DNA of 6,280 nt from Lachnospiraceae bacterium UBA7109 (GTDB lineage Bacteria; Bacillota; Clostridia; Lachnospirales; Lachnospiraceae): the NCBI GenBank assembly GCA_002492335.1, contig DKYD01000030.1:935-7214 (forward strand). The letters are read 5' to 3'. This document shows, in pieces, positions 6,001-6,280 of the stretch. Position 1 is the stretch's first letter; every line of letters begins with the position of its first letter. A program made the position numbers and the translations under genes. A model generated the notes under the pieces. That model was not told the DNA's origin. It searched no databases and was given only the letters and a program-made list of their open reading frames with translations.

Positions 6001-6280
6001 TGACTGTTTCCTATCAGACAAGACCTGGTTCCAGCGCTACAAACTGGGGATTCTTCGCAGCGCCGAATACAACCCAGCAGCAATACTTAAACGAGCACTA
6101 TATCGGCGTCTTTGATAAATCCGGAGAAGTAGCGGCAGAGAGATATCTCCTGGACAATGCGGCGGCGAGAACACCGAATCCGTCCTATCAGGCAAATGAA
6201 GACAACTGGTATTATGTAACCGCTGTATTTGATGAGACAGAGACGATCCTTTATGTAAACGGTAAAGAAGTGGGCAGAGA
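3..6280 (+). CDS. Secreted modular beta-L-arabinofuranosidase (DUF1680, GH127/GH146-type), 3' partial
   Basis: One uninterrupted frame of 2092 codons reaches the window edge without a stop, so the C-terminus is missing. The ATG at position 3 is chosen because it is followed at once by a signal peptide (MKRNFLRKG, then a hydrophobic stretch); the next Met (residue 40) would lose it. Only two bases lie upstream, so no ribosome site can be seen. The catalytic domain (about 540-1158) matches PF07944: GGWD (595-598), LRGHSIGHY (604-612), WAPYYTLHK (700-708), GGFNE (761-765), CETC (878-881) and CCHGTGMEN (954-962). Family members hydrolyse beta-L-arabinofuranosides with a zinc-bound Cys nucleophile. 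The domain is flanked by LamG, Ig-like, F5/8 type C and FIVAR modules, so the protein is far longer than the catalytic unit of about 600 residues. It probably acts outside the cell on plant arabinose-containing glycans. The enzyme class is well supported; exact CAZy family and substrate are inferred. Confidence 0.93.
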   Translation, partial: MKRNFLRKGLSILLSAAFVITSIPATASVSKAADPDEGLMLYYDFVLQNSYATEIPDASQNQNVGKLERVGGAVEGSYKISDVNLYGKTVKALELPGGENGSYLRLPNNILKDKTAATISMWVNLSTNTGYQRIWDIGTDTNKYMYLLSDGGNTGFTGYSAAITNSGWQNEKGVSKGTNFDKNRWVLTTVVLDGSKMSLYENGAQVGETVDTGIDISELAETENNFIGYGQYGDDPTKGQFAEVKMFDHALTADEIASMYDVTDAGIVSADKDALVLGDTSAVTEDFALPTTGVNGSTITWESDNSAIAIENGTAKVTRPDAETGNVAVTLTATIAYNGTTDTKKFNVTVAAQYTDQQIVEHDAEAAKAAVGDISALMESFDVPTTGEWGSTITWTSENSAIVIEDGVATVTRPEIGKENATGKIKATVSYGTESKTVELDATVLAFREAVTIKGYEAIEVTTRVGVAPTMPNWVSVTYSDDTKNKLKASWPSYIDASNYAAAGTFEIEGAIVGETYPIKATVTVVDETEAAKVAVSEGFDLSDISLDAIGEDGSILTQNRDRDIVYLKLLDNDRMLYNFRKTFGQDTKGAQPLGGWDEPTGLLRGHSIGHYMSALSLAYASTGDTELKTKLDEMVHELRTLQKMSKGEAKDFVTKGVLTANWSTNPDEWGEGFVSAYSPDQFALLEQYVPYGSPDSGIWAPYYTLHKLIAGFLDSYTYAGSEEGLEAATALGKWAINRLSALPQDQLTKMWDMYIAGEFGGFNESLAKLYLYTGDEAFIEGAKLFDNTTFFDNLANNYDDIAGRHANQHIPQIIGALELYKATAKAGKPETYYYDVASNFWQMAVSRYAYSIGGVGTGEKFTEPYKQANNIVGDSNCETCAAYNMLKLTKELNNFDPDNAEYMDYYERTLYNQILASQTPNVTNNRHNGTTYMLPIGPGQRRSYGGDYDSFSCCHGTGMENHVKYQEAAYVKTDDTLYVGLYLPSTLTWTEKNLTVKQETEFPSDTSKFTVSGEGKGSFTMKLRVPYWATEGMNVKVNGNEVEVNAAVSSYAVLEGIKSGDVIDVTIPWSLHLDNTPDQLGSATVSSVMYGPLVMAAEDNNTEWSTLILSNTISDSIKISQDEKNGFPVLSAKGYTFRPMFAPEFASSRYTTYFKTLLIADDGKEWFKVTVNNRTPLTGTITTNAQSDMVKDGDDLVITMAPNDGYIVKKLIVNGEEVQDQVVDNTYTVKAVTGPVDISVSFRPPVVDENDLEYAASLTCDTWYDYYGSPYDIMKDWEPKSSTDGYNNGRAYRNWYTKGQWSWLQYDWDDPMTISRFEVFWGTNDRNKPGWCDVPGAIRVEYLDDAGEWKEAELATSYEDMVKLNQYNTIKFAEKINTTAVRLYIRTKDDSENSEAGCVGVLRWKAVGDVPEPVVDTTTEIAYFDFEDKNEDGTFNGGDYAIGTVTGTLEPQEFDGHKGHGLSFDGSSSIKVTDKDGGSLLTGYDEIAFSFDMKPNADWSGWPFFANIDDKAPLDGGRKEHYLGALVNSDGLVLERYLDGRGVAGSNQTVAVGRDKWTHVDVIFGQDGTRVYLDYELAGETECASSLTEILGSDSTLYIGRALWNTEHYSGLLDNFGIYAKGTAKSLKISGKTELEKMESTKLTVEASPLHVTNMDAITWSSSDEKVATVKDGVVTAVAEGKATITAAIGEVSDSVEITVNDLAEDSDIAPYATPEASYTSSWENLNGINNPAFEPESSAFGTGRGWGNWSQTAGTVLWVSYTWNEAVKVAGNEVYWYDDGGDTGVPSEVTMEYLDQDGNWQPMTITSDNYLNKDQYNTINVEPVTTTSIRMNVTVAEGKLANGIGRWKVYGKAIEEPTPADKLLLTAAVAAADALNEADYESGWADFAAALAAAKEVLNDENATQEAVDAAATALAQAEGNLVKKGEPTPEKKLLADFNFDAVPTEGAAFDGGNALAAGSYELVDHDGGKALKLNGTDQFLNVTDKAGNSLLTGAKALTVSYQTRPGSSATNWGFFAAPNTTQQQYLNEHYIGVFDKSGEVAAERYLLDNAAARTPNPSYQANEDNWYYVTAVFDETETILYVNGKEVGR
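114..785 (+). other. LamG / concanavalin A-like domain 1
   Basis: Residues 38-261. It opens with the typical first strand GLMLYYDF, then ALELPGGENGSYLRLP, TISMWVNLS, WVLTTVVLDGSKMSLYENG and a closing strand AEVKMFDHALTADEIASMY. This is the classic laminin-G-like jellyroll pattern of secreted bacterial glycosidases, usually a binding module. It differs clearly from the two C-terminal LamG domains, so it was probably acquired separately. The ligand cannot be read from sequence. Confidence 0.85.
813..1058 (+). other. Atypical bacterial Ig-like domain, copy 1
   Basis: Residues 271-352. The core LPTTGVNGSTITWESDN, then an IENGTAKVTRP turn and a final TLTATIAYNG...FNVTV strand pair, fits the atypical bacterial Ig-like family (aBig_2 type) common in clostridial arabinosidases and xylosidases. 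It is probably a spacer rather than a catalytic part. It is followed directly by a closely related second copy. Confidence 0.8.
891..1187 (+). repeat. Tandem internal repeat (about 282-nt period) encoding the two atypical Ig domains
   Basis: The 15-base run TCCACAATTACATGG occurs at 891-905 and again at 1173-1187, a 282-base offset (94 codons, in frame). Flanking bases are also similar: CCGACAAC(C/A)GGT upstream and AGTGA(C/A)AA(T/C)TCTGCAAT downstream. The bases between the cores have diverged, so this is an older domain duplication rather than a recent copying event. Confidence 0.75.
1083..1340 (+). other. Atypical bacterial Ig-like domain, copy 2
   Basis: Residues 361-446. It repeats the signature of copy 1: VPTTGEWGSTITWTSEN, then IEDGVATVTRP and KATVSYGTESKTVEL. 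It sits 94 residues after copy 1 when the STITW motifs are aligned. The role is probably structural, extending the distance between LamG 1 and the catalytic domain. Confidence 0.8.
1353..1583 (+). other. Big_4-type bacterial Ig-like domain
   Basis: Residues 451-527. The pattern IEVTTRVGVAPTMPNWVSVTYSD, then KASWPSYIDASNYAAAGTFEIEG, then YPIKATVTVVD is the usual Big_4 signature: a Val-Thr strand, G-x-x-P-x-(L/M)-P, a V-x-W/S-W strand, Y-x-x-x-G-T-F and a closing ATVTV. Big_4 domains often sit next to glycosidase catalytic domains. Here it is immediately N-terminal to the DUF1680 domain. Confidence 0.82.
1620..3476 (+). other. Catalytic DUF1680 / beta-L-arabinofuranosidase domain (PF07944)
   Basis: Residues about 540-1158. 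The first part is the (alpha/alpha) barrel, with landmarks DRMLYNFRK, GGWDEPTGLLRGHSIGHY (595-612), WAPYYTLHKLIAGFLDSY (700-717), EFGGFNE (759-765), GRHANQHIPQIIGALELY (804-821) and DYYERTLYNQILASQ. The zinc and nucleophile motifs lie at 878-881 and 954-955. The last part is beta-sandwich, including LRVPYWA, VMYGPLVMAAE and a closing YTTYF at 1151-1155. The layout and length match family members. The sequence resembles the subgroup with LRGH...GH and CC-x-GTG-x-E-x-H; whether CAZy would place it in GH127, GH146 or an unassigned relative cannot be settled by eye. Confidence 0.93.
2634..2867 (+). other. Zinc-thiolate active site: E879, C881, C954, C955
   Basis: In the GH127 enzyme HypBA1 of Bifidobacterium longum, zinc is held by Glu338, Cys340, Cys417 and Cys418, with Cys417 as nucleophile. 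Here Glu-Thr-Cys at 879-881 and Cys-Cys at 954-955 reproduce the Glu-X-Cys ... Cys-Cys arrangement with similar spacing (75 residues from Glu to the first Cys of the pair, against 79). By homology C954 is the nucleophile. All four residues are intact, so activity is expected. The assignment is by motif, not by structure. Confidence 0.85.
3510..3734 (+). other. Divergent InlB B-repeat-like small beta module
   Basis: Residues 1170-1244. The run VITMAPNDGYIVKKLIVNGEEV, then TYTVKAVTGPVDISVSF, fits the divergent InlB B-repeat pattern (aromatic after Gly, x-VNG-x, Y-x-V, final I-x-V-x-F). It directly follows the catalytic domain. It is probably a structural spacer. The call rests on a short pattern and is less certain than the neighbours. 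Confidence 0.6.
3750..4232 (+). other. F5/8 type C (discoidin / CBM32-like) domain 1
   Basis: Residues 1250-1410. Features are an N-terminal AASLTCDTWYD strand, WSWLQYDWDDPMTISRFEVFWG, a central IRVEYLDDAGEWKEAE strand pair, QYNTIKF (1367-1373), a TAVRLYIRT strand and a closing GVLRWKAVGD. This order is typical of discoidin-like domains trailing DUF1680 enzymes and probably binds sugar. It has three cysteines (C1261, C1333, C1399), which its second copy lacks. Confidence 0.78.
4263..4868 (+). other. LamG / concanavalin A-like domain 2
   Basis: Residues 1421-1622. It begins EIAYFDFED, continues with LSFDGSSSIKVTDKDGGSLLTG (core motif 1473-1484), IAFSFDMKPN, EHYLG (1521-1525), ERYL (1536-1539), WTHVDVIFGQDGTRVYLD and ends with LYIGRA...SGLLDNFGIY. 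This is the jellyroll order of a LamG_3-type domain. It is clearly related to LamG 3 but not closely to LamG 1. Confidence 0.85.
4875..5111 (+). other. Big_2 bacterial Ig-like domain
   Basis: Residues 1625-1703. It has the standard Big_2 signature: LKISGKTELEKMESTKLTVEA, then ITWSSSDEKVATVKDGVVTAVAEGKATITA, then VEITVND. Big_2 domains are common as cell-surface spacers in Firmicutes. It separates LamG 2 from the second F5/8 domain. Confidence 0.9.
5130..5570 (+). other. F5/8 type C (discoidin / CBM32-like) domain 2
   Basis: Residues 1710-1856. It shows ATPEASYTSSWENLNGINN, a WGNWSQ loop, VLWVSYTWNEAVKVAGNEVYWYDDGG, VTMEYLDQDGNWQPM, DQYNTINVEPVTTTSIRMNV and GIGRWKVYGKA. This is the discoidin-like form often found at the C-terminus of DUF1680 enzymes. 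It aligns with domain 1 through QYNTI (1817-1821), 450 residues downstream. Glycan binding is likely; the ligand is unknown. Confidence 0.82.
5586..5783 (+). other. FIVAR helical module
   Basis: Residues 1862-1927. The pattern LLTAAVAAADALNEADYESGW, then FAAALAAAKEVLNDENATQEAVDAAATALAQAEGNL, is the FIVAR signature (D-Y-x-x-x-W, A-L-x-x-A, A-T-Q-x-x-V-D-x-A, L-x-x-A). It is rich in alanine (mostly GCA codons) and should form a helical bundle. Short Pro-Thr-Pro linkers flank it (EEPTPADK before, GEPTPEKK after). FIVAR modules are spacers or binding units in Gram-positive surface proteins. Confidence 0.88.
5811..6280 (+). other. LamG / concanavalin A-like domain 3, cut by the window edge
   Basis: Residues 1937 to 2092 and beyond. 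It begins LLADFNFDA, then ALKLNGTDQFLNVTDKAGNSLLTG (core 1985-1996), LTVSYQTRP, EHYIG (2031-2035), ERYL (2046-2049) and WYYVTAVFDETETILYVNGKEVG at the edge. The final strands are missing. Shared motifs show it is a paralogue of LamG 2. Confidence 0.83.

Noticed and set aside
3..6280. Possible frameshift or multiple genes in such a long region
   Set aside because: I read the frame codon by codon across the whole window and found no stop and no loss of frame; domain motifs occur in the same frame from start to end.

Overview
The window is one gene. A single reading frame on the + strand opens at an ATG at position 3 and runs without a stop to the right edge, giving 2092 complete codons plus 2 bases. 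Both ends of the locus are cut: only 2 bases precede the start, and the 3' end, including any cell-wall anchor, lies outside. No RNA gene, mobile element, CRISPR array, promoter or terminator is visible, and there is no intergenic DNA.

The product is a very large, secreted, modular carbohydrate-active enzyme. The order is: signal peptide (residues 1-32), LamG/concanavalin-like domain (38-261), two tandem atypical bacterial Ig-like domains (271-352, 361-446), a Big_4-type Ig-like domain (451-527), a catalytic beta-L-arabinofuranosidase domain of the DUF1680/PF07944 type (about 540-1158), a small divergent InlB-B-repeat-like module (1170-1244), an F5/8 type C (discoidin/CBM32-like) domain (1250-1410), a second LamG (1421-1622), a Big_2 Ig-like domain (1625-1703), a second F5/8 type C domain (1710-1856), an alanine-rich FIVAR helical module (1862-1927) and a third LamG that runs off the window (1937 onward). 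The catalytic domain carries the Glu-Thr-Cys and Cys-Cys motifs that form the zinc-thiolate centre in characterised GH127/GH146 cysteine glycosidases. It is therefore probably active and should remove beta-linked L-arabinofuranose from plant glycans or glycoproteins. The other modules look like glycan-binding and spacer units that hold the enzyme on substrate or at the cell surface.

The organism is most likely a Gram-positive Clostridia member, plausibly a gut or rumen Lachnospiraceae. This is inferred from the module mix (Big_2, Big_4, atypical Big, FIVAR, LamG), the Gram-positive-style signal peptide, moderate GC by eye, and frequent AGA and GGA codons. Species cannot be named from this sequence.

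The most interesting structure is internal duplication. The C-terminal half looks like an F5/8-LamG block present twice, with the FIVAR module placed inside the second copy. The two atypical Ig domains near the N-terminus are a separate tandem duplication. No undescribed biological system is evident; this is a large example of a known enzyme class with an elaborate architecture.
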